DNA of 64,000 nucleotides from Pisolithus tinctorius. Lineage: Eukaryota > Basidiomycota > Agaricomycetes > Boletales > Pisolithaceae. This document shows, piece after piece, positions 9,457-22,423 of the stretch (positions are counted from its first letter, which is position 1; each line of letters opens with the position of its first letter). A program made the translations under genes and the position numbers. The stretch is taken from positions 62,001-126,000 of the forward strand of contig JANFAH010000004.1 in NCBI GenBank assembly GCA_024663395.1. Direction: 5' to 3'. The notes beneath the pieces were generated by a model. It was not told where the DNA came from. It made no database searches and saw nothing but the letters and a program-made list of their open reading frames with translations.

Positions 9457-10571
9457 GAATAATGCAAAAACTGTGTTCTTGAAGTTTTCTGAAAAGTAAC
9501 CAGTGTGCGGCTGTAGGGGGATGGAGATGTTCGAATGGTAGCTGTGGACCCGTGCTGAATCTGATCGATGAGAAGAGCGCCCATCAACAAGTTGAAATGT
9601 ACCCTACCTCAAGAGTCGTGGTGCACGCCCAGACTATTGGATGATCATTGATCACGACGCACCCCCCGCACATTCACTTTATGTAAAGTAAAAACGCGGT
9701 ACTTACGCGGAGCGACTGTTTCGGAATCCCCTCTTCACGCATACGGCGAGGATTACTGTGATCTTCTGAAGTCTTCCTACTGCGTTTCAGCAGCCATGAG
9801 AAACTTGGAGCTTCAAATGGTGAGGAGTCCAGAGACGAGGCTTGCTATATGCTGCATGCCCCAGACTTAGCAGCAGAACGGCTTGCACGAATGAGAGTCC
9901 CTTTGACTGCTTGTTTCCACCCCCGGTGCGGTTGAAGTATTTCGTTCGAACGTTGGGCGCACCGTTTGCCATCCTCTGGCTGGTGCTCGGCGGGCATCAA
10001 TGGTAAGTCTCGCAGTTAAGGAAGCACGACGCATGTCCAAAAGCTTGTCCTCTCACGATTCCGTTCAGACCATCTTGAACAGGCAGCCTCCCCAGCAACA
10101 CGCTAACCGTGAACACTCCCATCGAGAAATGATGGACCAGTTAGCTCCAGGAGTACTTATTAGACCATGCTGAATGACTACGTGGGCACTAAGATATTTC
10201 ACAGGATTCGAGCCCACTCCTCTCAAGCATCCCTCAGTCAGAGAGGTGGCCTCTCCCTCAGAACCTGCGGCTTCCATCTCGAGGACCAGTACGCTCCTAT
10301 GTGGCTCGGGAGTATTAAGTGCAGCACTTGGAAACGCAGGTTCTTGGAGCTCTCTGGAGAGCAGTAAGCTTATGGTTGCGGGGGAGTGTTGATCCTACGA
10401 TTTGCCCATGCATGACTGGTGAAGCTGAAGCTACATGCCGCACACCGAGATGAGTCGTACGTCCTCACCCTAGGTACGACCCAAGCCAGGGTGGTGTCCG
10501 ATCATCGGATGTTTTGAGACGAGTCGAGTCATACCAATTTGCGTGTCATTCTAACTCGAACATGTAGTAAA
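9457..10571. other. Intergenic stretch with no supported gene
   Basis: Only short unsupported frames are seen, none with a recognisable domain. The distal part is the 5' region of the NFX1-A gene. Confidence 0.5.
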
Positions 10572-10578
10572 TATAAGT
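10572..10578 (+). promoter_or_regulatory. TATA-like element of NFX1-A
   Basis: TATAAGT about 46 nt upstream of the ATG at 10624, in a locally AT-rich stretch. Position and sequence only. Confidence 0.3.
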
Positions 10579-10623
10579 AAGCAAGTCGCTCACGGCGACG
10601 ACGAAACAACACTCCACCATCAC

Positions 10624-13600
10624 ATGGAAACGTCGACTGCGAACCAACAAAGTGCTAGCAGCAGTACTGATCGCACTAATCGGAACCGCCGTACTCATAG
10701 AAGACGTGCCGTCGCCAACGACCGTCCCGCGGATGACCCGACTACTTCACAAGGCACCAGTTCACGATCTACCGCGTCCGCAAGACCACCTCGCGAACGT
10801 CCGGCGTCGGAGCGCGATACGAGGCAGGAAGTAGCCCAAAATGCCGAAAATCGGGGACCGATAAGACGAAAACCATACCGGAAGAAAGCTGACGGGAATT
10901 GTACTGACCCACAAAGTGATCAGCCGTCCACTGCCATCAACGCCAGCACTGCCGAGGCTGATTCGGAAGCCCATAGCGAGCCCTCACGGTCACGCAGTCA
11001 ACCCCGATCTCATCGCAGAGCGTTCAACGCCAAGTTAACACAACCTACGGAGACACAAGCTCCCCCAGAGACGTCATCAGGGTCACAGCAGAGAGCTCGA
11101 AAACCACAGGGCTCCCCAGCAGGCTCCGATCTCACGTCGACCCTCACGCGTGCCCTACGCACACCACCATACCCCGACTGTCTTATTTGTTTCGGTCCCA
11201 TAAGACCAGAACACCCTACCTGGTCTTGTGCGCCCCCAAAGCCATCACTCCAATTCGGTCTAGAACTCGACGATCCTGACAAAGAACGCTCGCAATGTTG
11301 TTGGACGACATTTCATCTGAAGTGCATTCGAACGTGGGCAGATAAGAGCGTAAAAAGTATCGTAGACGCATGGCGCGCGCGCGGCGAAGAACGCCCAGGT
11401 GAATGGAGGTGCCCTGGATGTCAAACGAAACGAGAACAAGTGCCGACGACGTATCAGTAAGTCGTGCAGAACTCTCAGCTTCAGTCGTACATGACACGAC
11501 TTGGTTTATTTACCAGGTGTTTCTGTCATCGAACCTCTAATCCTTCTCCGCCGCGTCTATCAACACCTCACTCTTGCGCCCTCCCGTGTTCTCGCCCACG
11601 CTCCTCTGGATGCAAGCACCCATGTCCATTACCATGTCACCCAGGCCCCTGTCCACCTTGTGGCATAACAGTTCAAAGGTCCTGCTTTTGCGGGAAGGTC
11701 GTACGAAATGCCAGATGTTCAGCCTCTGGATCTCCTGTGCCGTCTGAAGGATCGCAACGGGGTTCCTTTTCTTGTAATAACACTTGCACCCAACCACTAT
11801 CATGCAAGAACCCCAAGCATAGATGTGAATTATCTTGTCATGCCGATCCCTGTCCACCATGCCCAGTGAAGGAGGAAGTCAGGTGTTGGTGTGGGAGCGA
11901 AACAAAAGTGGTTGCTTGCGGTGAACTCAGCTCAGAGGTCGCTACAGAGTGTGTAATATTGAAGCCCACGCAACATGATGGAATTGGAGAAGTGGAGACG
12001 TGGGTTGGGTGGTTTGGATGTGGTAAGGCCTGCAACCGGTGAGGATCATTACTCTGTCCCTTCATCGATTAACTAATGCCAATGTACGTTACCCAGCCCT
12101 TTCAGCTGTGGGAAACACACTTGCGCGAAACCATGTCATCCTCCGTCGCGCACGCCCCCGCTTTGTCCATTTGACCCCGTCTCGGTCACCCGATGTGGGT
12201 GCGGTCGGTACGAGGTGGCTCGCCTCTCTGGCGTCGGTAAGGGAACGTCAAGCTCTGCAAGTGGTAATACGTCCCCCGTTTTCCCCGCACGCTCATCGTG
12301 TACCTCTCCGCTCCCCGTTTGCTCCTCTGTATGCTCAAAATCTCTGTCATGTGGCCATTCCTGTACAACCACCTGTCATTGGGGGGTATGCCCCCCATGT
12401 ACGGCAGAGGTTGGGCAACCGTGCCGATGTGGATCAACGAAACGACAGATGAAATGTAGCGATATCCTACTGACTGGAGATAAATCAACAGAGGCGGCCC
12501 GTTTTAGTGAACCTGTACCTGAAGAAATCCTTTGCAATCGTCCTTGTCCCGTCCAACGATCATGTGGCCGACATCAATGTGGCCGAATCTGCTGTCCATT
12601 AGCTTCCTTAGCAATTGGGAAGGGTAAGAAAAAAGTGCGGGGCGATGCCGCAGTAGACCTTGGGACCGAACCGGGCGGGCTACACGAATGTGATATCCCA
12701 TGTACTCGCGTTCTTGGATGCGGGAACCACCGTTGCGAGAAGAAGGATCATAAAGGTCCTTGTGGGGTGTGCTTACGGAGCATATTTGAAGAGGTATGTT
12801 TCGGTACTATTTGCCTCAGGTTTCATCGTTGACTCGGGTGTTCTTCGCTGCCAAACAGATCACCTGTCCATGCAATCGCATGGTCTTCGAACCGCCTATT
12901 CCTTGCGGTACACGTCTTACTTGCACATATCCTTGCGTTAGAGAACGGCCGTGCGGACACCCGCAAGTTCCACATGCATGCCATGAATCTACTATCGTTG
13001 CTGGGGCGGACGCTGCTGATGAGGGACTACCTTCCTCTTCGGAGAGTAGTATTGCCCGCTCGTGTCCTCCGTGTCCTTTCTTGACTAGGAAACTCTGCGC
13101 TTGTGAGAAGAAGATGGTAGACAATGTTCAATGTTCTCAGGAACGCGTGAGTTGTGGAAACGTTTGTAAACGGTGAGCTGTTCCGCCCAGTATTCTTTGG
13201 TCGTGTTCGTGATGACTGGACGCTTTTCAGACTTTTGGCGTGCGGGTTCCACGAGTGCAAGCGTACCTGTCACGCGGACGAGTGTGGTCCTTGTACAGCG
13301 GTCTGCGGCAAATCTCGCAAAGCTTGGTGAGTCATTTCTCTTGTTGCTGTCTTTCCGTCATTGTGTAACTGTCGTCGGCAGTCTACCGGAATACCATCCC
13401 TGCACGGAAATCTGTCATGCTCCTGCAGCTTGCCCAGAGACAGGTCCATGTCTCGCCGTGGTCACGCTTACCTGTCCATGTGGAAACCTGCGGTCGACGG
13501 CTCCCTGCTCAAACAGGAAGCAAAGTCTTGCATGCAGCGGAGATTGTGCAGTCAAGAAGCGCAATGAAAAGCTAGCAGAAGCATTTGGAATCAGTAAGGA

Positions 13601-14332
13601 GAAACGCGAGGAAATTGCAGCGGGCCCGAAAGTCGTCTGGAGTGATGAGTTGGTGGACTATGCATGTGCTTCCGCAAACGCGAAGTTCGTGCGGCTCATG
13701 GAGGATACTTTTGCAGAGTAAGCCCTGTCCTTTCTGTATGCTTGCGCGAGGTTTGAGCTTGCCTTGTGTATTATGTAGTTTTGTCAAGTCCAGCCGACGC
13801 ACACAGGTACTGCAGCATATGCCTCCAGAACGACGCAAGTTCGTGCAGAGTGTACGTCAACGTTATTTTTCCTGGCATTTTTATATTCCATGCTGACGCG
13901 TTGCATCGTGTTGTGTTGTAGCTCGCCTCCGTTTATCGTGTGGACACTGCCGAGGTCGATCAGGAGCCACACCGCAGCGTACAACTCATGCGGCGTATCG
14001 ACACGCGCATCCCCGTACCACTCCTTTCACAGTCGGCAACGTCGGCTGCGCCCTCGAGTAAACTAGTTGACTTGCGCTCGTCCAAGGCTACTGCTTCGGG
14101 TGTCAAGACAGTAAATATACCTCCCTCTCGTGTGTCCTCTGCCTGGAAGATGCCATCGTCATCGTCGCGGAGCGCTCCTTCGTCTGGCGTTCCTTCGTCA
14201 GGGCCCCTACCTCCCCATTCGAGCAGTCCGCCTCCACCGTCGTATGTGACACTGCAGCCTCAGGTGCAGCGAGAGCAACCGGCCACGATTGCAAGAGAAG
14301 ATGTACCCGAGGATTGGGAAGATGATACCTAA
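10624..14332 (+). CDS. FAP1: NFX1-type zinc-finger regulator with R3H domain (intact copy A)
   Basis: Spliced gene. Exon 1 is 10624-11456; intron 1 (11457-11516, 60 nt) joins TYQ to CFCHR in frame. Residues 1-180 are a Ser/Arg-rich leader. A RING/PHD-like Cys-His finger follows (CLICFGP ... CCWTTFHLKC ... WRCPGC), then a long series of NF-X1 fingers (CKHPCPLPCHPGPCPPC, CGKHTCAKPCH, CGHSCTTTCHWGVCPPC, CGRHQCGRIC, CGNHRCEKKDHKGPC). Near the end lies an R3H-like region (MPPERRKFVQS ... SVYRVDTAEVDQEPHRSV). This is the domain order of NFX1 and yeast Fap1, nuclear factors with RING ligase or DNA/RNA-binding roles. No stop or frameshift was found. A truncated duplicate lies at 43706-46951. Confidence 0.88.
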
Positions 14333-14662
14333 ACAACAACTAGCCTTCTCACAATCGATTGCCGTGGATTGCCATAGATAATATACAGGTAGTCACGCGT
14401 AGAGCTCAAGCTGTCTTAGTTAAACTGGGCGCCTGTTTCACTGCCAGCTGGGCTTATTGGCATTCTCTCCGCGTTAGTGCTGGTTCTCCGACAGTCTCAT
14501 TGTTGGGAATTGTTGGCAAAAAAATGATAGGTTACAGTGTTTGAACAGAGAAACTGCATATTGGTGGAGGAACAATATCAAAACCCCTATGTACATGCCA
14601 TTACCAGATAGCACCGATATTGTCCCTGACAGAGCGATAACAGAGCACAACTACAGAAAAAC
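14333..14662. other. 3' flank of NFX1-A and ABC-A, duplicated at 46952-47232
   Basis: The two convergent genes end here. Noncoding sequence matches the 3' flank of NFX1-B up to CATTACCAGA at 14599-14608 and then diverges, which marks one side of the block 2 rearrangement. Confidence 0.7.
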
Positions 14663-17600
14663 TTATCTATCTCTGATCACCTTTGCTAATAGAGCAACCT
14701 CCAGCTCCGCGTGTAACTCACTACTATGGCACATTTCATGGAAGACACCACCTTCCCTGTTGATCAAATTTAGTGGTGTATCGAACTCAACAACCTTGCG
14801 GGCAATCAGCCTTTTTATATGGTCACGTTATAAGAAGCTCACTCTTCCGTCTTTTAGGACAATTAAACGATCATAGTCAATTATTGTGCTCAGCCTGCTC
14901 ACAACTACGGTGATCGGCAACCAACCTGTTAGCCGCCAAGCGAAGGCATGATACGAGTGCTTACCAGTTATTAACAAAACATGCTTAAACCGCTCACGGA
15001 GAATTTCTTGTATCTTTGCATCGGTATCAGGGTCGAAGCTGCTTGTTGCTTCGTAAACGACAATGCTTGAATTTCGTCTCAGTAATGCGCGGGCCATAGC
15101 AATAAGTCGCCGTTCGCCAAGCGAAAAGTTGGCACCTCCAGGAGCAACTTGGGTATCTAATGTAATTGTAGTTCTTGAGCTGGCACCACAGTCGGCCTGC
15201 CACGACCCGCTTGAACTATCTTGGACTTGTCTGTCGTCACTCAGTAACTGAACATGGCGAAGGGTATCGAAACAGTCCTCCTCCTCGTGCTCGCCTGCAA
15301 GCGCCAGTCAGTGTTATCATTTCCGAAAGAATAGATTACCACCGACAGAATGGATCGATGTTATCCCGTAGTGTTCCTGAGAACAGTCCAGTGTCCTATA
15401 TACAATTTTTGGCACCATGAACTCTTTTCAGCATAAATGTTAATACCTCGGAGATATACGTCTGGAAAGTGCCATTGAGTGCGGACCTTCTCAAGGACAC
15501 TGAAAGCTCACTATCCGTGATCTCAAATCATGAGCATTAATCGTCGCAATATCAATTCCATCTACCACAATACGACCATCTGCAGGGCTGAGCTAAATCC
15601 AGTAGTCAATATCCAACAAAGGGTTCCGAACTCAGAGAGGTCTCACCAATCGTAGTAAGCTGCTAATCAGTGTAGATCGCCCACTCCCGGTTCGCCCGAT
15701 AATACCTATACGTTCGCGTCCCTTTAAGGTAAATGAGACGTTGTTAAGGACGAGCGGCAAGCTAGGTCCGTATCTGACGGAGAGACCCTCCACCGATAGG
15801 AACGAGGTGTTCGTGTTGGATGGCCAATAGGCAGGGGGTCTTTTATATTCAACGATGGCTGAGTGATCTTTGGGGATATCCAAATATTGCGCTACCCGCT
15901 CCACGGCACTGGCGCAGGAGAATGAAGACGCGTCAAAGGGGCAGAAGCGGGAACTTACTTCAATTCGAATTCGACGGAGGCACCGAATCGACAGACGACA
16001 TACATACTCGTCGTGAAAAGCATTGTGGTAGATATACAGAGACCGGCTGTTCCTGGCCCTAGGTGCTGGGACAAGACCAGTAACGTAGTCACGAACACTG
16101 CAAGTGCCCCAAGAACATCGTGATGAAAAAGCAGCCATATGTTGGTCAGCGAGGCGTTGTAGTACATCTTGGAGGGAGAGCGATCAAATTCATAAAACAA
16201 TTCAAAACCGAGGCACGAACCTTGTTAGCGACGTCAAGTTTCTCATGAAATGCGTCCACGAAACGACGTTCGGCTTGAAACGCTCGTATGGTCACGATGC
16301 CGTCCAGAAGTTCCTCAAGGGCACAAACGATGGGCACCCGAGACGCTGATTCCATTCGAAGCAGTTGTCGGTGTATATTCAGATATCGTGTTGCAACAAA
16401 GTGGTAGCAGAAGGCGATAATTATCGCGGGGAAGACGAATGCAGGACAGGATGCCCTAAAATCGAACTTGGTCACTCACCATAGCCTCATCGGTGACGCA
16501 GATGCAACGCACATGACAGTTATGACAGCCACAATGGCGTTGAGGAAGGCATTGCCGACCATATTCAGGCAATGAGGGTTAGCATCGATCGCATGCATGT
16601 CCTTGCTAAAGCTACTGAGAATCTGACCTGCATATGGTAACTGAGAGAAACGTATGCAAAAGGGCTGGATGTCTTACTTCTCGGGGGCCAAGGCAGATCA
16701 GCCCGGACCACGCGTTCTAGCAGGCGATCAAAGAGCGAAACCGACACTTTCGAAGTAGTGATATACAATGTCACGGATGCCGCAACCCTGCATAAAACCA
16801 TAATGAAACCTATTGCTGCATAAACCATGACATAAAAGAGTGGGTGGCCGCTTCCATCAGGAATGAATGCCAAAATCCGCTGATACGTGTTGCTAACAGG
16901 ATCAAGGAAGGAGGTTTTCTTGCTCAAACCATGCCACACTAGATCACCTGTCAGGCCATTACTACCATAAGCACGGCCCCATTCCTGTGCTCTCAAATAA
17001 GGATCGAGTGCCTGGGTATAAGAACAGTACGAACTCGTATCCAGAGCTTTTCGACCACTCCCACACTTTGTGAAAGCACTATCAGCAAAACAAAAGCGCC
17101 CCACATCCAGGAAGATCTGTGAAAAGTTTTAGTGTTTATACCCCAAATAGCAACGAACTACGCACGCTGCTTGAAAATATGTCTTGTACGTAGAGAACGC
17201 GATCCGTCTTGTGAAGGCGGACTCGTGCGGGGTCTGCGTCTCGTCCCGTTGGCGACTCATCCCTTGGTATATTTCATCGTCCTGATCTTCCTGGAGCAAC
17301 CGATGCCGCACGAAAGGTAAACGACCAGAGGCCTGGAGATCCCTCACATAACCCTGAGTAGAGATTCGACCATCAAGTATATGTACTATATAACTTGCCC
17401 TGGGCAGAAAGAGTGTGATGTAATGGGTTACAACGATCTGGAACGAAGTTTCAGGCGACCGAAAGTTGAGCGTATCGTGATACCCACCACAGTGCGGCCC
17501 TCCAGGAGTGGGCTACAAAATAACCTGTCGTACAAATAGCGCGATGTCTGAGCGTCCTGCAGCACGCACACGTGGGAAAGCAATATTATGAAGGACAACC

Positions 17601-20600
17601 TTTGGCACGTACAACAGCACTGAATGGATCATCTAACAAAACATATTTGGTCTGGGCATAGACAGCCCGAGCCAGGACAATCCTGCATGATGATTCAGTA
17701 ATATTACCATCAAAGTGCGTAGACAACAGACCGAGCCTCCTGTCCGGCTGATAAATTCGATCCTCTACGGGTAACACGCCAGTAAGTGCATTGTAGGGCG
17801 GGACGCGGGAGTCCACCCACCTATCGCCGACCAACGTTTGGTCACCATTTTCCAAGCTATCAAGATCGGGACCCAGCGCACATCGCGTCAGTACATCTTC
17901 ATATCTCTGCCCGTCATACGGATATCCAAACAAGATGTTCTCCCTGATCGTTCCATATTGGATCCACGGAATCTGAGCAGCATACGAAATTGCGCCTGAA
18001 TGACGAAATCTGTCCATTTGAGATATACCCTTGGGTGCTATGGGTTTTCCTTCAATCGCCGTCATTTCTCCCAACAATGCCAGCTGAAGAAGCATTCAAA
18101 AGCTATTCATGTGCGCCAGTGAATATCTACCATTAATGCTGTCTTGCCACACCCCGTCGGTCCCGTAACAAGAGATAATTTGCCCTCAGGAAAGCGCACA
18201 TTGATATCTTGTAATTCGAAATTCTTGGTCTGTTTCAGCATGGATTTCCCTGTCCGGCAGAAAAACCAACTTCAGTTCCTTCGCCCGACGGCAGTCTGTG
18301 CGATCACTTGCCATCCAGTTGTGAAGGTACGTCCGTTTCTAGACGTGAAGTAGTGTTCCACGTGAAGTGACCAACTTCAATGGCAAGACCATCATCAGGT
18401 GTGTCAGTTGCAACACAGTGCTTGTTGGGTGAGGAGACACAATTGAATCTTTCCTCGTTGAGGAACGCTTCGATACGTTCGAGGGATACATAGCACTGTC
18501 ACGTATGAGCTAGTTCCGATAAAGAGAGCTAGATGGGGACTCACCTCAAAGACGGGCAGGGTGAAATCGGCGAAGAGAATCAGAGATTGTCTACAGAATG
18601 AAGATGAAGTGGTTCCCGTGTAGAACTAAAACGACCACAAACCGAAGCATGTCCATGAGAACAATCGTCTGGGCAGAACGATCAGCCCACGTTTGAACAC
18701 GTGTAGTGGATCCTACCGTAAAAGCAACAGAAGGAGTTAACTGTTCGCCTTGTTTGATATAAACGAAGAAGGAGACGGAGGATACCAGCAGAGGAGTAAC
18801 TATCCCCGCTATAGTGGACAGGACGGAGTCCGTGCGAGCTGATGGTGCATCCAGTTGGCACAGTGCATAATAGTAGCATGGCAACCACCCACATCGTTTC
18901 ATCCAATCCATCTCCTCGCCACGCGCATACTTGACCTGTTCAATCCAGTGATCCTCCCACAAAAAGAACTTGATGAATCTGTTAACATTTACAAGTTCAT
19001 GGACGACGGACATGCGCCGGTCACGGGACGCTGAAAGACCTCTTTGGAGACGAGTGTGCGCTCGGGTGATGTAGATGTGAAGTATCCAGACAACAAACAT
19101 CACCAGAAAGCCCGCGAATGCGGCAGAACCTAAAAGGCTATGAGGCAGTGAGGCAACGGGTCGACTGAAAGGCATTCGAAAACAAGAGAAAAACATACCC
19201 ATGCATTGTGACGCAAGTCAGGGTAATCTCCCAAGCACCTTTCAAGTAGCTTTTATCATGGAATCCGCCGCATGTCGAAATGGTAGCCGACATACCTCCA
19301 TAGAGAATATAAGCGCTTGAAACTGCCGTGGAAACCTTGCTGACGTCTACCGTCATCAAGTTGACAATCTTCCCGCAGTCTGTGTCTGGTTTGGGAGGAT
19401 TGGAATTAGATGAGCTGGCTTCGGGACCAGCCTCAAACGCCAGCTCCTTCGTCACACCAGAACAGCTCCTTTTGAGTATCTTGTCACAGATCATATTCAT
19501 GAGCTGTACGTTGATACGGGCTGACGCACGTGTGTCGAAATAGAGATGCTGGGTATCGGCTTGGCCCTAAAAAACTGTGTCATCAAACGAGCAACGGGCA
19601 CGACAGTGCCCATATTTCAACGTACCTTCAACAACGCACAAACGAACGCGATCAATGCCAAAACATACACCTCTGAGCGACCTTCTAGCGTAGGGTTCTC
19701 GATCAGATTTAAAATTCGGCTAGGGACACGGACTATAAGGCGGATAACCGACCATAAAATGTAGCACGCACTAGAGGAAACATGGCGCGGCATAACTCAA
19801 TATTACGGTGAGTGTGGTGAGGGCGAGGTCGAGACTGCAGAGATCAGAGGGATTTCGACTTTTGGACGGGAGAACAACTAACAGGAAGTCACTGGAATTG
19901 GCCACCACCAATCGACGGAAAAGCGTTGGCTGTCTGCCCGTTAATCAGACACGTACAAGTTTTCACCCTGAGACCCACCTACTTGATAGTGCTGAATTTA
20001 GTGAAGATGGGTCTGGACTGCATACTAGGGGTTAGACTCCAAACGTCCTCGGGTTTCATCTCGAAAGTGTTTCCGCGTTTGATGAGAGGATACATCCAGC
20101 TGTAAGTTGCCCATTCGAAGATACTGGCATAATCCTCCGGCGAGCGCTTGACATACTGTCAACATCCCATGTCAAGCTGTGCAATACTGATTGAATACTT
20201 CACTCACAAGTTCTTGCAGCGCGGCGGAAGATGGAAATTTTAGCGGCATCCCGGAGGTTATCGCGAAACCGGTACCGACCAATGCGAGGTTAAAACTCAT
20301 CCAGATCCCCTCCAGAACCGCAGAGCGAGTGGTCTGAAGGTGAGATACGAGGACTACAGTACGAACGACATCAATGACGAGATGAGTAGCATAAAGGATG
20401 AAGAGATGGACATATGCGGCTGGTTTTCGGCAGAGTACAGGCCTCAAAGCAATGCAGAGCCATGTAATGCCAGTCAAGGCGGAAAAAAATGCGATTCCAG
20501 AATTGCCCTCGTCGCCGACAGAGTGGTATATTCCAAGGGTTATCCAAGCTAAAGCTTGAAGCAAGGTAACGAAAATAAGAAACGGGAGACGCCACTGGAG

Positions 20601-20855
20601 AATCAATCGCGTGGGGCGAGTATCATCATCAGTGTCATCATTTTCAGGGGTCGCGCGTGCTTCAGCCTCTTCCGGTCGGAACCGCGCCGGGATGGTATCA
20701 TGAAAGGATCTGGTTAGGAGTAACGAAGGAACGAGCGAGACCAAACTGAAGATAATGATGAGGAATGCAGGTGCGAACGCGGTCCAGAATGACTGTACGC
20801 ATGCGTCGTATATGTCAAAGAGATTCCCCTCGGTGCAACCAGTAGGAAGCTTCAT
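14663..20855 (-). CDS. ABC-A: full-length ABCC (MRP-type) transporter with degenerate NBD2
   Basis: Many short exons. Starts ATG at 20855 with a five-helix N-terminal TMD0; then the [12 protein letters not shown] linker, TMD1, NBD1, TMD2, NBD2; stop at 14665-14663. NBD1: Walker [12 protein letters not shown]-loop AAQIPW, signature LSAGQ (canonical LSGGQ; Ala codon 17748-17746), Walker [11 protein letters not shown]-loop VTHY. NBD2: Walker [10 protein letters not shown] (Lys replaced by Arg, codon 15679-15677), signature FSLGE, Walker B VVYEATSS (Asp replaced by Tyr, 15055-15053), H-loop SRLST (His replaced by Ser, 14899-14897). ABCC pumps export conjugates and drugs at the vacuolar or plasma membrane. 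With these changes NBD2 is unlikely to hydrolyse ATP, so ABC-A may be inactive or regulatory. It is divergent from HET-A. Confidence 0.88.
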
Positions 20856-22423
20856 CGTCGTCGTGCACGGGGCATGCGGGAGAAATATGTTTGTAGACTA
20901 GGAGCGGCAATAGCTAAATACACGGCGTCCGAGGAAAATCGTTGACCCCTCATGGGCATTGTGTGGTTCCTTCGCGATAAGACACCGCGTGTTGATCCAT
21001 GTGTCCTCGTCGGCGATAGACTAGTCTGATGGATCGATTCCACTGCTATGTCCCCTGAGATATATATATCCATATTGATTCGTCCCATTCAAATGGCACG
21101 GTTCGAACACGAGTAAGTAGAGGTGACACGCGACGCCGGTCGCCATCAAAGGCGATGTTCTTCGGGTTGCCTCGTTCTGCACAAGGCTTATCCGCCCCAC
21201 CCCTGCCGCAGGGTTCAGGGACTTCATCCCACGGGTTAATAACAAGGGTTAACCAATGACAGACCTGATCACGAGTCAATTTGGCTCTGATAAAGTTAGG
21301 TGGGGCTTGAAAGTTTTCGACCGAATACATATATGTACGAACAAACTGATTACCTAACTATTACATAAGATGTTGTCCCTCATACATACACTGTTGTAGT
21401 CACGCCAACCCCACTGATCGATCACCAAACATACCTGATATAATAGATATTATCCTTCTTACTCTTTGTCACAACAGACTGGTCAGTGACCAGCAAGGAA
21501 GGGAAGGAGTAGGGTCAAAAATATGAAGCTTGAGACGGCTATGAAGCCCCCGGTGCGTACCTGCGATGTATTTCGTATTCAAGAAAGGCTATGTAAGAAG
21601 ACTTAGTCCACGAGGCAGGTGGCAGCCCTTGCTCACTACAAGGAGGAGATAGTAAGTCTCTATTAGCGCTCCAGAAAACATGCGCCTAGTTGGCCGTGAG
21701 GCAAGATCAAGAGAGGTTTTCATCATTCCGGAGAGTGAGGATTTAGACGCGTTGTCCCTCTCCCGTGCACATATGCCTGCCGTATGGCGGAGCTTGACTA
21801 GGGACAACGTGCAACGAACGTCGACTAAAAACTTCTTCGTACGTTTGATCGCAAATGACCGTTACCTACCAATCGAGGCGTTGATGGGACTCGTGGTAAT
21901 CTGCAGGTTCCTACACAGCCGAGCTCCCCCCTGGATGTTTACAAGTCTCGTCGGCTGTTTTCTATATGTAGTATCCGCCTCACGTATGGTGGATGTTGCG
22001 AACCAGGCAATGACTATCCGCAGGTGCGATAATAGACCTGGTTTCGTCCTAAGGTTCAGGTTTGCCAATGGAAATGGAGACTGCTTTGGTCAAGGCGTTG
22101 CTGATATCTTTTGCAACCCTCCGATCAAATAACAGAGACTTCCAACGCCTTGCGGTATGCAACACGATGTGATGCTCTGTGAACACGCTTTAACATACTC
22201 CAGTAGCCGCATGGATCCCAGCTTCCTGTTAATGTTAAATTGGCATCCCTGGACCTCTACCCACATCTATCGTCTCCGGAACTGTGCTACTTCTTCTTTG
22301 AGTCCCTCGCCACTGAAGTTAGTCCCCCAACCTGCCGGAGAATTTCCCGCGACGTGGTGCCATTTCTGCTAGGGGAAGATGTACGTCTTGTCCAGTTGCG
22401 GATGATTCTAGATTTGTACTGAC
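20856..22423. promoter_or_regulatory. Divergent intergenic region between ABC-A and HET-A
   Basis: 1.57 kb between two head-to-head genes. A TATATATAT stretch at about 21060-21068 lies some 205 bp upstream of the ABC-A ATG. From about 22034 (AGACCTGG) to 22423 the sequence matches the HET-B 5' flank. An open frame at 21680-22132 has no recognisable domain and is not called. Confidence 0.45.

Noticed and set aside
17700..17830. Loss of the ABC signature in NBD1 of ABC-A
   Set aside because: Two introns flank a small exon coding LSAGQEAR. The signature is present in changed form, not missing.
21680..22132. Protein-coding gene in the ABC-A/HET-A intergenic region
   Set aside because: An open frame of 150 codons without recognisable domain, partly overlapping sequence shared with the HET-B 5' flank, where the frame is not preserved.
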